Below are positions 24,672 through 32,197 of a stretch of 64,000 nucleotides of DNA, piece by piece (the stretch's first letter is position 1; each line of letters starts with the position of its first letter). Source of the stretch: Acidimicrobiaceae bacterium (lineage in GTDB: Bacteria > Actinomycetota > Acidimicrobiia > Acidimicrobiales > Aldehydirespiratoraceae); assembly GCA_009837445.1 (NCBI GenBank), contig VXTM01000031.1, positions 34,348 to 98,347 on the forward strand, read 5' to 3'. The position numbers and the translations under genes are program-made. The notes below the pieces were generated by a model. That model ran no database searches. It was not told the origin of the DNA and saw only the letters and a program-made list of their open reading frames with translations.

Positions 24672-24692
24672 GCGCAGCGAACAAGAGCGGGA
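24644..24692 (+). repeat. Dispersed repeat, copy B (3' end of rsmI)
   Basis: A 49-base element, 48/49 identical to copy C (16638-16686, minus) and related to copy A (8557-8594). It spans the rsmI stop codon at 24669-24671, so it both codes for the RsmI tail and extends into the gap before metG. Confidence 0.85.
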
Positions 24693-24802
24693 ATCAGAGT
24701 GAGGTGTCGGAGTAGGAAAGCCGCTCACCGGTGGGGTCTCGCCGAGAAAACGGTGGGCTCGGCTGGGGAAGACCTTCGCATCTGGGGATAATGTGGCCCG
24801 CC

Positions 24803-26458
24803 ATGGCGGTGCGGGTGCCTGTACTTGTCGCGGTTGCGTGGCCCTACGCGTCCGGGAGCCGCCATCTCGGCCACGTTGCCGGGGCGTACCTTCCTGCCGA
24901 CATCTACGCCCGCTACCAGAGGCTGGCGGGCAACGACGTGCTGATGGTGAGCGGATCCGACGTGCACGGCACGCCGATCACCGTCCGGGCCGACGCCGAG
25001 GGTGTCACCCCGGCTGAGATAGTCGATCGCTATCACGCCGAGTTCTGCCGTCAATGGGAGCAGCTCGGCATCTCGTGGGACCTCTACACCACCACCGGGA
25101 CCCCCAACCACGCCGCCGTCACCCAGGACATGTTCCTGGTGCAGCTTCAGAACGGCTTCATCGACAAGCGGGTGTCCGAGCAGTACTACGACCCCGTCGG
25201 CCAGAGGTTCCTGCCTGACCGCTATGTCGAGGGGAAGTGCCCCCACTGCGGCTTCGACGCGGCCCGCGGAGACCAGTGCGAGCACTGCGGCACCACCCTC
25301 GACGCCACCGACCTGATCGAGCCCCGATCGAAGATCAGCGGGGCCGTCCCCGAACTGCGCTCCACCGAGCACTTCTACTTCCGCTACTCGGACTTCACCG
25401 AGCGGGTCGGCGCCTGGCTGAAGACGCGCCAGGGCTGGCGCCCCCACGTCCTCAACTCGGCCACCGGCTGGACCAACGAGGGCCTCCAGGATCGAGCCAT
25501 CACCCGGGACCTGGACTGGGGAGTCGAGCTTCCCGTCGACGACCTGGGCGAGGGCAAGCGGATATACGTCTGGTACGACGCGGTGATCGGCTACCTGTCG
25601 GCGTCCAAGGAATGGGCGGCCCGCAACGGCGACGCCGAGGCCTGGAAGCGCTGGTGGCACAACGACGACGCCCGCCACCTCTACTTCGTCGGCAAGGACA
25701 ACATCCCCTTCCATACGCTGCTGTGGCCCGCCCAGCTGATGGGCTACGGCGGCCTGCACCTGCCCGACGACGTTCCCGCCAACCAGTACGTGACTTTCTC
25801 GGGGGCGAAGATGGCAGCCGGCCGCGGTGTCGGCCTCACCATCGGCGAGGGCCTGAGGCTCTTCGAGCCCGACGCCTTGCGCTACGCCCTGGGCGCGGCG
25901 CTGCCCGAACACGCCGACACCGAGGTCTCGGTCGAGGAGATCGCCCGGCGGATCAACGACGAGTTGGTCGCAACCTGGGGGAACCTCGTGCACCGGGTGT
26001 TCACGATGGTCCATGCGAAGCTGGGGGGCACCGTGCCGGAGACCGGTGAACGCCCAGCCACCGACACTGCGCTGCTGGCCGCGGTCGACGATGCCCTGAC
26101 CGAGGGCGCCGACTGCATCGAGCGGGTCGAACTGCGGGCCGGCCTACGCACCGCCATGGGGGCGGCCGCCAAGGTGAACGCCTACCTCAACTCGACCGAG
26201 CCGTGGAAGCTGGCGTCGTCGGAGCCGGACCGGGCCGCGGCGGTTCTGGTCACCGCGCTGGAGGCCGTCGCCGGCGTGCGGACTGGATTGGCCCCCTACC
26301 TCCCGTTCTCGACAGAGGCACTCGACGACGTGTTTGGTCCGGTCAAGCGCTGGGAGCGTCCGACCGTGCCGCCGGGCACGTCGGTGCCTAAGCCCACTCC
26401 CTTGTTCGCCAAAGTCGACTTAGACGCGATCGATCTCGCCGCCCAGGGCGCCCGATGA
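24803..26458 (+). CDS. metG: Methionyl-tRNA synthetase with a degenerate KMSKS motif
   Basis: A 551-residue class I synthetase. The HIGH-type motif is H21-LG-H24 (YASGSRHLGH), with a zinc-knuckle insertion starting at C146 (CPHCG and CEHCG), and the anticodon-binding domain includes NDELVATWGNLVHRVF. The expected KMSKS loop instead reads KMAAG (K336-G340), keeping the first lysine and methionine but losing the Ser-Lys. No C-terminal tRNA-binding domain is present. I chose ATG 24803; GATAAT at 24787-24792 is a plausible -10 ten bases upstream. It begins the metG-tatD-rpf-rsmA run conserved in actinobacteria. Confidence 0.93.
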   Translation: MAVRVPVLVAVAWPYASGSRHLGHVAGAYLPADIYARYQRLAGNDVLMVSGSDVHGTPITVRADAEGVTPAEIVDRYHAEFCRQWEQLGISWDLYTTTGTPNHAAVTQDMFLVQLQNGFIDKRVSEQYYDPVGQRFLPDRYVEGKCPHCGFDAARGDQCEHCGTTLDATDLIEPRSKISGAVPELRSTEHFYFRYSDFTERVGAWLKTRQGWRPHVLNSATGWTNEGLQDRAITRDLDWGVELPVDDLGEGKRIYVWYDAVIGYLSASKEWAARNGDAEAWKRWWHNDDARHLYFVGKDNIPFHTLLWPAQLMGYGGLHLPDDVPANQYVTFSGAKMAAGRGVGLTIGEGLRLFEPDALRYALGAALPEHADTEVSVEEIARRINDELVATWGNLVHRVFTMVHAKLGGTVPETGERPATDTALLAAVDDALTEGADCIERVELRAGLRTAMGAAAKVNAYLNSTEPWKLASSEPDRAAAVLVTALEAVAGVRTGLAPYLPFSTEALDDVFGPVKRWERPTVPPGTSVPKPTPLFAKVDLDAIDLAAQGAR

Positions 26459-26473
26459 GGGGATGTGGCTGAC

Positions 26474-27250
26474 ATGCCGTGGGCCGATCACCACTGCCAT
26501 CTTCCGGCCGGCGACGCGGCCACCGAGGTGATCTCCGATGCTCGCTCGGCAGGCGTTGACGTGCTGATCAACGTCGGCACCGACGTGGAGGACTCGCGGC
26601 GGGCCATCTCGGTGGCCGAGGCTCATAACGGGGTGTGGGCCACCGCCGGCGTGCATCCCCATGAGGCCTCCAGCGGCCTCGATGGGTTGGAGGCCCTGGT
26701 CTTGGGCCACAATGGTGTGGTGGCCGTGGGGGAGACGGGCCTCGACTATCACTACGACCATTCGCCGCGCCCGGTGCAGCGTCGGGTCTTCGCTGCCCAG
26801 GTGGAGCTGGCGAACCGGCTCGGCCTGCCGCTGGTGGTCCACTCCAGGTCGGCCTGGGACGACACCTTCGCGGTGCTCGACCGCGAGGGAGTGCCGTCCC
26901 GGACGGTGATGCACTGCTTCACAGGCGGACCCGACGAGGCCGAGGAGTGCCTGCACCGCAACGCCGTGCTGTCCTTTTCTGGGATCGTTACCTTCCCCAA
27001 CGCCGACGACGTGCGCGACGCGGCCCGGGCATGCCCGCTGGATCGCCTGCTGGTCGAGACCGACAGCCCCTATCTGGCGCCAGTGCCCCACCGCGGTCAC
27101 AAGAACCGCCCCGCGCTGGTTCCGGTGGTGGGCGCGGCCGTGGCCGCCGCCAAGGGTCTCGACGTCTCGGAGGTGGAGGCGGCGACCTGGGAGACGACCC
27201 GTGCCTTCTACGGGCTCGACGGAGAGGCCGGTTCAGATGGCCCCGCCTGA
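26474..27250 (+). CDS. tatD: TatD-family metal-dependent deoxyribonuclease
   Basis: A 258-residue TIM-barrel hydrolase. Conserved TatD motifs are DHHCHLP at the N-terminus, ATAGVHPHEA, VAVGETGLDYHYDHS, LVVHSRSAWDDT, VMHCFTGGPDEAEE, and LLVETDSPYLAPVPHRGHKNRP. These provide the metal ligands of the 3'-5' exonuclease/DNA-repair family. I chose the ATG at 26474 because GAGGGG lies eleven bases upstream; a GTG at 26465 is also in frame. It follows metG by 15 bases and overlaps the next gene by 14 bases. Confidence 0.92.
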   Translation: MPWADHHCHLPAGDAATEVISDARSAGVDVLINVGTDVEDSRRAISVAEAHNGVWATAGVHPHEASSGLDGLEALVLGHNGVVAVGETGLDYHYDHSPRPVQRRVFAAQVELANRLGLPLVVHSRSAWDDTFAVLDREGVPSRTVMHCFTGGPDEAEECLHRNAVLSFSGIVTFPNADDVRDAARACPLDRLLVETDSPYLAPVPHRGHKNRPALVPVVGAAVAAAKGLDVSEVEAATWETTRAFYGLDGEAGSDGPA

Positions 27251-27845
27251 CCGCCGTCTCCGGCTAGTTCTCGTCGGGGTGGCCGCGCTCGTCCTGCTGA
27301 CCGCCACCGCTGCTCCCGCGTGGGCTCAGACCGACCCCGACGAGCAGGCGGCCGCGAATGTGGAGGACCTCGAGGACCGGGCGAGGCAGTGGAACGAGGC
27401 TCGCAGGCGTGCTCGGGAGGAGGCTCTGCGCAGAGCCGAGGAGCTGGCCAACCAGGCCAGGACCACTACCAGCACGACGACTACGACTACGACGACGACC
27501 ACGACTACCACCACGACGACGACCACTGAACCACCGACAACAACCGAGGACGGTGAGATCAAGCACCCGATACCGGCGGGGACCACAGAAGCGCAGTGGC
27601 ACGCTCTCCGGCAGTGCGAGTCGACCCAGAACTACCGGGCCATCAGCTCCAGCGGCCGGTACCGAGGCGCCTACCAGTTCTCGATCCGCACGTGGAACTG
27701 GGTGGCCGAGATGCACTATCCGGACCTGGTCGGCGTCGATCCCATCGATGCGTCGCCTTCGGACCAGGACAAGATGGCGTACAAGCTCTACGAGATAAAC
27801 GGCTGGGATCCCTGGCCCACCTGCAAGAAGAGGCTGCCCTCCTGA
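27237..27845 (+). CDS. Secreted transglycosylase-like protein (resuscitation-promoting-factor family)
   Basis: A 202-residue protein with an N-terminal signal peptide (LVLVGVAALVLLTATAAPAWA), a charged coiled-coil-like stretch (about 35-72), a long threonine-rich linker including 18 consecutive threonines, and a C-terminal Rpf/transglycosylase-like domain (AQWHALRQCESTQNYRAIS, YRGAYQFSIRTWNWVA, NGWDPWPTC). It probably cleaves peptidoglycan outside the membrane. Its place between tatD and rsmA is that of rpfB in M. tuberculosis, but it lacks the DUF348 and G5 domains of RpfB. The start overlaps tatD by 14 bases. Confidence 0.87.
   Translation: MAPPDRRLRLVLVGVAALVLLTATAAPAWAQTDPDEQAAANVEDLEDRARQWNEARRRAREEALRRAEELANQARTTTSTTTTTTTTTTTTTTTTTTEPPTTTEDGEIKHPIPAGTTEAQWHALRQCESTQNYRAISSSGRYRGAYQFSIRTWNWVAEMHYPDLVGVDPIDASPSDQDKMAYKLYEINGWDPWPTCKKRLPS
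27462..27527 (+). repeat. ACN triplet tract encoding a threonine-rich linker
   Basis: Twenty-one ACN codons and one AGC in 22 consecutive codons, using several synonymous threonine codons, encode the linker of the Rpf-like protein. Mixed codons suggest selection for threonine rather than simple slippage. Confidence 0.8.
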
Positions 27846-27874
27846 CCCACACGCAGTCGGGTTTGCAGGCGCTG

Positions 27875-28672
27875 ATGGACCGCTTCGACATCTCGCCGCG
27901 CCGGTCCTTGGGCCAGAACTTCGTGACGGATCCCAACACGGTGCGGCGGATCGCCCGGCTCAGCGGCGCGGGCCCGGCCGATCACGTGCTGGAGATCGGC
28001 GCCGGTCTGGGCTCGCTCACCCTCGCCCTGGCTGAGACGGGTGCGTCGGTTCGGGCGATCGAGGTAGACCCCGGATTGACGGCCGCGCTGCGTGAAGTCC
28101 TCGCAGAGGCGGGCGCTCGGCGCGTCGAAGTGGTGGAGGGAGATGCCGCCAGACTCGACTTCGATGAGGTCCTGGCGGGTTCGGACCGGTGGATGCTGGT
28201 GGCCAACCTTCCCTACAACATCGCTACGCCGCTGGTCCTGGACCTGCTGCGCGACGCTGGGGCCATAGAGACCATGGTCGTGATGGTGCAGCGCGAGGTG
28301 GGGGAGCGGCTGGCTGCTCCCCCCGGGTCGCGGGCCCGGGGCATTCCCAGCGTGCTGGTCGAGCGGAGGGGGACGGCGCGGGTGGTGGGAAGGGTTCCGG
28401 CCTCGGTGTTCCGGCCTCGGCCGAAGGTCGAGTCGGTGGTGGTGCGCATCGAGCGCCATGCCGGCCGCGAGGCGCCGTGGCCCCCTGAGGCCGACGCACG
28501 GTTCGAACTCCTCGTGCGGGCCGGGTTCGGTCAGCGGCGCAAGATGCTGCGCCGCTCGCTAGCCGGGCTCGCCGGACGGGAGAGCTTCGCGGCCGCGGGC
28601 GTGGACCCGTCGTCCCGCCCCGAGGCGTTGACCGTGGACCAGTGGATCAGCCTGGCGCGAGTCATGGGCTAG
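27875..28672 (+). CDS. rsmA: 16S rRNA dimethyladenosine transferase
   Basis: About 265 residues, the KsgA/RsmA family. Visible motifs are SLGQNFVTDPNTVRRI, the SAM-binding LEIGAGLGSLTLAL, and the catalytic NLPYNIATP; the C-terminal domain includes VFRPRPKVESVVVRI and FGQRRKMLRRSL. It dimethylates A1518 and A1519 of 16S rRNA during 30S maturation. The ATG at 27875 (MDRFDISPRRSLGQ) is preferred; TTG 27863 and a CTG overlapping the preceding stop are alternatives. In M. tuberculosis ispE follows directly; here a molybdenum hydroxylase gene intervenes on the other strand. Confidence 0.93.
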   Translation: MDRFDISPRRSLGQNFVTDPNTVRRIARLSGAGPADHVLEIGAGLGSLTLALAETGASVRAIEVDPGLTAALREVLAEAGARRVEVVEGDAARLDFDEVLAGSDRWMLVANLPYNIATPLVLDLLRDAGAIETMVVMVQREVGERLAAPPGSRARGIPSVLVERRGTARVVGRVPASVFRPRPKVESVVVRIERHAGREAPWPPEADARFELLVRAGFGQRRKMLRRSLAGLAGRESFAAAGVDPSSRPEALTVDQWISLARVMG

Positions 28673-28692
28673 CTGTCAGGACTTCTCGCTTC

Positions 28693-30999
28693 TCACGATG
28701 TGGCCGCCGACTCGGTCCCAGCGATGGCCCGCCAGACCCGCTGCGGGGTGTAGGGCATGTCCAGGTGGGTGACGCCGAGCGGCGCCAGCGCGTCGAGCAC
28801 CGCCGACTGCACCGCCGGGGTCGACCCGATCGTGCCCGACTCGCCGATGCCCTTAGCGCCCAGCGGGTTGAGAGGGGTCGGCGTCTCGGTGTGGGCCGTC
28901 TCCACCCGGGGCAGTTCAGAGGCGGCCGGTATGGCGTAGTCGGCGAAGTTGGTGTTGCGGGGGTTGCCGTAGGAGTCGTAGGTGGTCTCCTCGTACAGGG
29001 CCTGCGAGATGCCGGTGGCCACACCGCCGTGCACCTGGCCCTCCACTAGCACCGGGTTGAGGATGCGGCCGCAGTCGTCCACCGCCACATGGTGCACGGA
29101 GCGGGCCTCACCGGTGTCGGCGTCGATCTCGACGACCGACACGTGGGCGCCGAAGGGGTAGCTGGACTCGCCCTGGTTGAAGTCGGTCTCGGCCGCCAGC
29201 CCGCCCGGCTCGACGCCCTCGGGAAGGTCCTCCGCGGCTGCGGCCGCGGCGAGCTCGGCCCACGACACCGTCCGGGCCGGCACGCCTGCGGGGGCCAGGC
29301 CACCGGGGGCGACCACTATGTCGCCGACGTCGGCCTCGAGCAGGTTGGCAGCCAGGCGTCGGGCGGTGTCGAGGACCTCGGTGGCCGCCGTCCACACCGC
29401 GCTGCCGCCGATCTGCAGGGACCGCGACGCCACCGTGCCGGTGCCCCGGGGCACCTCGGCGGTATCGCTGTGAACGACCCGGACCTGCTCGGCGGGCACG
29501 CCCAGCACCTCGCCCAGGATCTGGGAGAAGGCGGTCGCGTGTCCCTGGCCGTGCGAGGCCGTGCCCACCCTGGCGGTGATGGTGCCGTCGAGTTCGACGG
29601 TGACCGACCCGAACTCCTCGAACAGCCCGACCGCGGTTATCTCAACGTAGGTCGACACGCCGATGCCCATCAGCTTGCGGTCACCGGCGGCCCGCCGGCG
29701 GGCCTGCTCGGCTCGCAGCTCCTGGTATCGGGCCGTCTCAAGGGCCAGGTCCAGGGCGCGTTCGTACTCGCCGCAGTCCATGTTGGCGCCGGTGGGTGTG
29801 GTCAGCGGGAAGTCACCGGGCGCGAGCAGGTTGCGGCGCCGCAACTCGGCGGGATCGATGCCCAACTCGGCCGCGGCCTGGTCGATGATCCGCTCCAGGC
29901 ACACGGTCGCCTCGGGCCTGCCCGCTCCCCGGAAGGCGGCCACCGGCGTGGTGTTGGTGACCGCCGCCACCGCCTCGTAGTGGACCACCGGAATGCGGTA
30001 GGGCCCCGACGCCATCATCATCGTGAAGAAGGGCAGGAACGCCCCGATGCCGGGATAGGCCCCGACGTTGGTGGTGGCCTTGATCCTGATCCAGCGGAAC
30101 GTCCCATCGTCGCTCAAGCCGAGCTCCACGTCGTTGACGTAGTCCCTGCCCTGGGTCATGTTGACCAGGTTCTCGCTGCGGGTCTCGGTCCACTTCACCG
30201 GCCTGTCCATACGCCGGGCCAGCCAGGCCGCCACAAGAAACTCCGGGTAGGCGGGGGCCTTGGAGCCGAATCCACCGCCGACGGCGGGCGCGACTACCCG
30301 CACATCCTCCGGTGGAGCGCCCAGGGCGGCGGCCACCGCGTTGCGAACCTCGTGGGGTCGCTGGGTGGTGCACCACACCGTCAACGGTTCGGCGCTCTCG
30401 CCGTTGCCGGGTGCGGCCAGCACCACGGAGGGCTCGATGGGCGCCCCCGACATGCGGTGGTTGACGATGCGGACCTTCACCGTCAGGTCGTGGCCGCTCA
30501 TCGCTTCGGGGTCGGCGGGAGTGGAGAACTGCATCGCCAAGTTCGATCCGTGGGCCTCGATGATCACCGGTGCGGCCGGTTCGAGCGCCTCGAACGGGTC
30601 GGTCACCGCGTCAAGCGGCTCGTAGTCGACCTCCACCAGCTCGGCCGCGTCGACGGCCTCGGCCCGGGTCTCGGCCACCACCACCGCGATCGGGTCACCC
30701 ACGTAGCGGGCCTTGTCGGCCAGGGGCTGGCGGCTGAGCTCGGGCGGCAGCAACACGAACTGGGGCTGGGGGCCGATGGGCAGGTCCGATGCGGTCAGCA
30801 CGTCGAGGACGCCCGGCGCGGCCTTGGCCGCCTCGGTGTCGACGCCTGCGATGCCGGCGTGGGCCATCACCGATCGCACGAAGGCGAGATGAACGGTTCC
30901 AGGCGGCGCCATGTCGCCCACATACCGAGCGGTGCCGGTGAGCAGGTCGGGGTCCTCCCGCCTGAGAACGGCGTTGCCCATGAACGATCCTGAGGCCAC
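28693..30999 (-). CDS. Molybdenum hydroxylase large subunit (CoxL/XdhB-like, form II type)
   Basis: A 768-residue xanthine dehydrogenase-family molybdopterin-binding subunit. It opens with MGNAVLRREDPDLLTGTARYVGD and contains the MoCo-contact stretches GGGFGSK, AAFRGAGRPE, GTASHGQGHATAFSQI and PLGAKGIGESGT. The active-site loop reads AFRGAGR, like form II CO dehydrogenase-type proteins (AYRGAGR), not the AYxCSFR of true CO dehydrogenase, so CO oxidation is doubtful; an aldehyde, purine or other substrate is more likely. No medium (FAD) or small (2Fe-2S) subunit gene is adjacent. AGGAG lies six bases before the GTG at 30999. Maturation-type genes lie at 41.9-46.6 kb. Confidence 0.87.
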   Translation of the reverse strand: MASGSFMGNAVLRREDPDLLTGTARYVGDMAPPGTVHLAFVRSVMAHAGIAGVDTEAAKAAPGVLDVLTASDLPIGPQPQFVLLPPELSRQPLADKARYVGDPIAVVVAETRAEAVDAAELVEVDYEPLDAVTDPFEALEPAAPVIIEAHGSNLAMQFSTPADPEAMSGHDLTVKVRIVNHRMSGAPIEPSVVLAAPGNGESAEPLTVWCTTQRPHEVRNAVAAALGAPPEDVRVVAPAVGGGFGSKAPAYPEFLVAAWLARRMDRPVKWTETRSENLVNMTQGRDYVNDVELGLSDDGTFRWIRIKATTNVGAYPGIGAFLPFFTMMMASGPYRIPVVHYEAVAAVTNTTPVAAFRGAGRPEATVCLERIIDQAAAELGIDPAELRRRNLLAPGDFPLTTPTGANMDCGEYERALDLALETARYQELRAEQARRRAAGDRKLMGIGVSTYVEITAVGLFEEFGSVTVELDGTITARVGTASHGQGHATAFSQILGEVLGVPAEQVRVVHSDTAEVPRGTGTVASRSLQIGGSAVWTAATEVLDTARRLAANLLEADVGDIVVAPGGLAPAGVPARTVSWAELAAAAAAEDLPEGVEPGGLAAETDFNQGESSYPFGAHVSVVEIDADTGEARSVHHVAVDDCGRILNPVLVEGQVHGGVATGISQALYEETTYDSYGNPRNTNFADYAIPAASELPRVETAHTETPTPLNPLGAKGIGESGTIGSTPAVQSAVLDALAPLGVTHLDMPYTPQRVWRAIAGTESAATS

Positions 31000-31087
31000 G
31001 GCGGTCTCCTTGTTCGACTGCGACCCGTGGACTCTAGAGGCCGCGCCGGCCTGCGGCTTGATCCTGCGCCGGAGCATGGTCCGGCAG

Positions 31088-31093
31088 TAGCTT
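31088..31093 (+). promoter_or_regulatory. -10 hexamer, leaderless promoter of ispE
   Basis: TAGCTT ends six bases before the GTG start at 31100, in the 100-base gap divergent from the molybdenum hydroxylase gene. Confidence 0.45.
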
Positions 31094-31099
31094 CGCAGC

Positions 31100-31840
31100 G
31101 TGATCGCGGCCCTGGCCCCGGCCAAGCTGACCCTGAGCCTGCGCATCACCGGTGTGCGCGACGACGGCTACCACGAAATCGACGCCGAGATGGTGACGCT
31201 GGACCTCTGCGATCGGCTGGAGATCCACCCGGACTCCGGGGGCGCCGTCGAGGTGCGGATGCTCGATGCCGCCGGCGATGCCTTCGGGGCCGCGCTGCCG
31301 GTCGCCGACAACCTCGTCGTGCGTGCTCTGTCGCTGGCCGGTCGCCGCGCCCGGGTGACCGTTCACAAGCGGATCCCGGCCGGCGCCGGACTGGGCGGCG
31401 GGTCCGCCGACGCGGCCGCGGTGCTGCGCTGGGCCGGGTTCACCGACCCCGTGCGGGCGGCCTCAATCGGTGCCGACGTGGCCTTCTGCCTGATCGGCGG
31501 CCGGGCCCGGGTGCGCGGCATAGGCGAGATTGTCGAGCCCCTTCCCTACGTTCACGAGCAGTACACCCTGTTGCTGGTGCCGCGGTCATGCAACACCGCA
31601 GCCGTGTACGCGGCCTGGGACGACCTCGGGGGCCCGGCGGGCCCCAGCGGCAACGACCTGGAAGCCGCCGCGCTTCGAGTGGAGCCGGAGCTGGCGGCGT
31701 GGCGAGACGAGTTCGGCAACGCCACCGGGCTGACCCCGCGGCTAGCGGGAAGTGGCAGCACCTGGTTCGTGGCCGGCGCCCACCCCGGCCCGAACCGCGT
31801 GGTGGCGACCACGACCGAGGCGGCCACGCCGTTCGCCTGA
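31100..31840 (+). CDS. ispE: 4-diphosphocytidyl-2-C-methyl-D-erythritol kinase
   Basis: A 246-residue GHMP kinase. The substrate-end motif APAKLTLSLRITGVRDDGYHEID and the ATP-binding PAGAGLGGGSADAAAVLRW are clear; the C-terminal LAGSGSTWFV is the third GHMP motif. It phosphorylates CDP-methylerythritol in the MEP route to isoprenoid precursors. It is shorter than the usual 280-310 residues, lacking part of the middle and tail, but keeps all three motifs. The GTG at 31100 gives a standard beginning. Confidence 0.9.
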   Translation: MIAALAPAKLTLSLRITGVRDDGYHEIDAEMVTLDLCDRLEIHPDSGGAVEVRMLDAAGDAFGAALPVADNLVVRALSLAGRRARVTVHKRIPAGAGLGGGSADAAAVLRWAGFTDPVRAASIGADVAFCLIGGRARVRGIGEIVEPLPYVHEQYTLLLVPRSCNTAAVYAAWDDLGGPAGPSGNDLEAAALRVEPELAAWRDEFGNATGLTPRLAGSGSTWFVAGAHPGPNRVVATTTEAATPFA

Positions 31841-31869
31841 GGGTGATCGGTGGGAGAGGGGCCCGGCTG

Positions 31870-31962
31870 CTACTTGCGCCGTTGATGCCGGGTGCGCCGA
31901 AGCATCTTCTTGTGCTTCTTCTTGCGCATGCGCTTGCGGCGCTTCTTGATGAGCGATCCCAC
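31870..31962 (-). CDS. 30S ribosomal protein bS22 (AURKAIP1/COX24-domain peptide)
   Basis: A 30-residue, extremely basic protein beginning GTG-GGA-TCG and reading MGSLIKKRRKRMRKKKH then KKMLRRTRHQRRK. The KKRRKRMRKKKHKKxLRRTRHQRRK pattern is the hallmark of actinobacterial bS22, a small 30S component seen in mycobacterial ribosomes and related to the mitochondrial AURKAIP1/COX24 domain. It is convergent with ispE and too short for default gene finding. Conservation of the motif makes a chance open frame very unlikely. Confidence 0.9.
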   Translation of the reverse strand: MGSLIKKRRKRMRKKKHKKMLRRTRHQRRK

Positions 31963-32058
31963 GGGGCGTGAACCCTACCGGGGCTGGCGACCGAACACGC
32001 ATCCGTACGGCGCTCGCTAGTGTTTGATCGGGCCGTCCGCCTCCCGGGCGGGCGCCGA

Positions 32059-32131
32059 TGGCCGGTAGTTCAACTGGTAGAACGTCGGACTTTGGCTCCG
32101 GATGTTGCAGGTTCGAGTCCTGCCCGGCCAG
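32059..32131 (+). tRNA. tRNA-Gln (anticodon TTG)
   Basis: A full cloverleaf: acceptor TGGCCGG/CCGGCCA, D arm GTTC/GAAC, anticodon stem TCGGA/TCCGG with loop CTTTGGC (anticodon TTG, decoding CAA), and a T arm with GTTCGAGTC. CCA is not encoded. It sits next to prsA, a placement like glnU beside glmU-prsA in M. tuberculosis, although glmU is absent here. Confidence 0.95.
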
Positions 32132-32181
32132 CAGTTTTAAGAAGGTGACGGGAGCGTCGCCCCGCGGCGTCGGCGCCGTCC

Positions 32182-32187
32182 TACAAT
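32182..32187 (+). promoter_or_regulatory. -10 hexamer of prsA
   Basis: TACAAT ends ten bases before the ATG at 32198, giving a leaderless or nearly leaderless transcript. An ATG at 32186 overlaps this hexamer and is therefore not the start. Confidence 0.5.
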
Positions 32188-32197
32188 GCCGGGCGCC

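Noticed and set aside
32132..32197. A missing or fragmentary glmU beside prsA
   Set aside because: The gap between tRNA-Gln and prsA is only 66 bases and holds no GlmU-like coding remnant, so glmU is simply elsewhere or lost from this locus.
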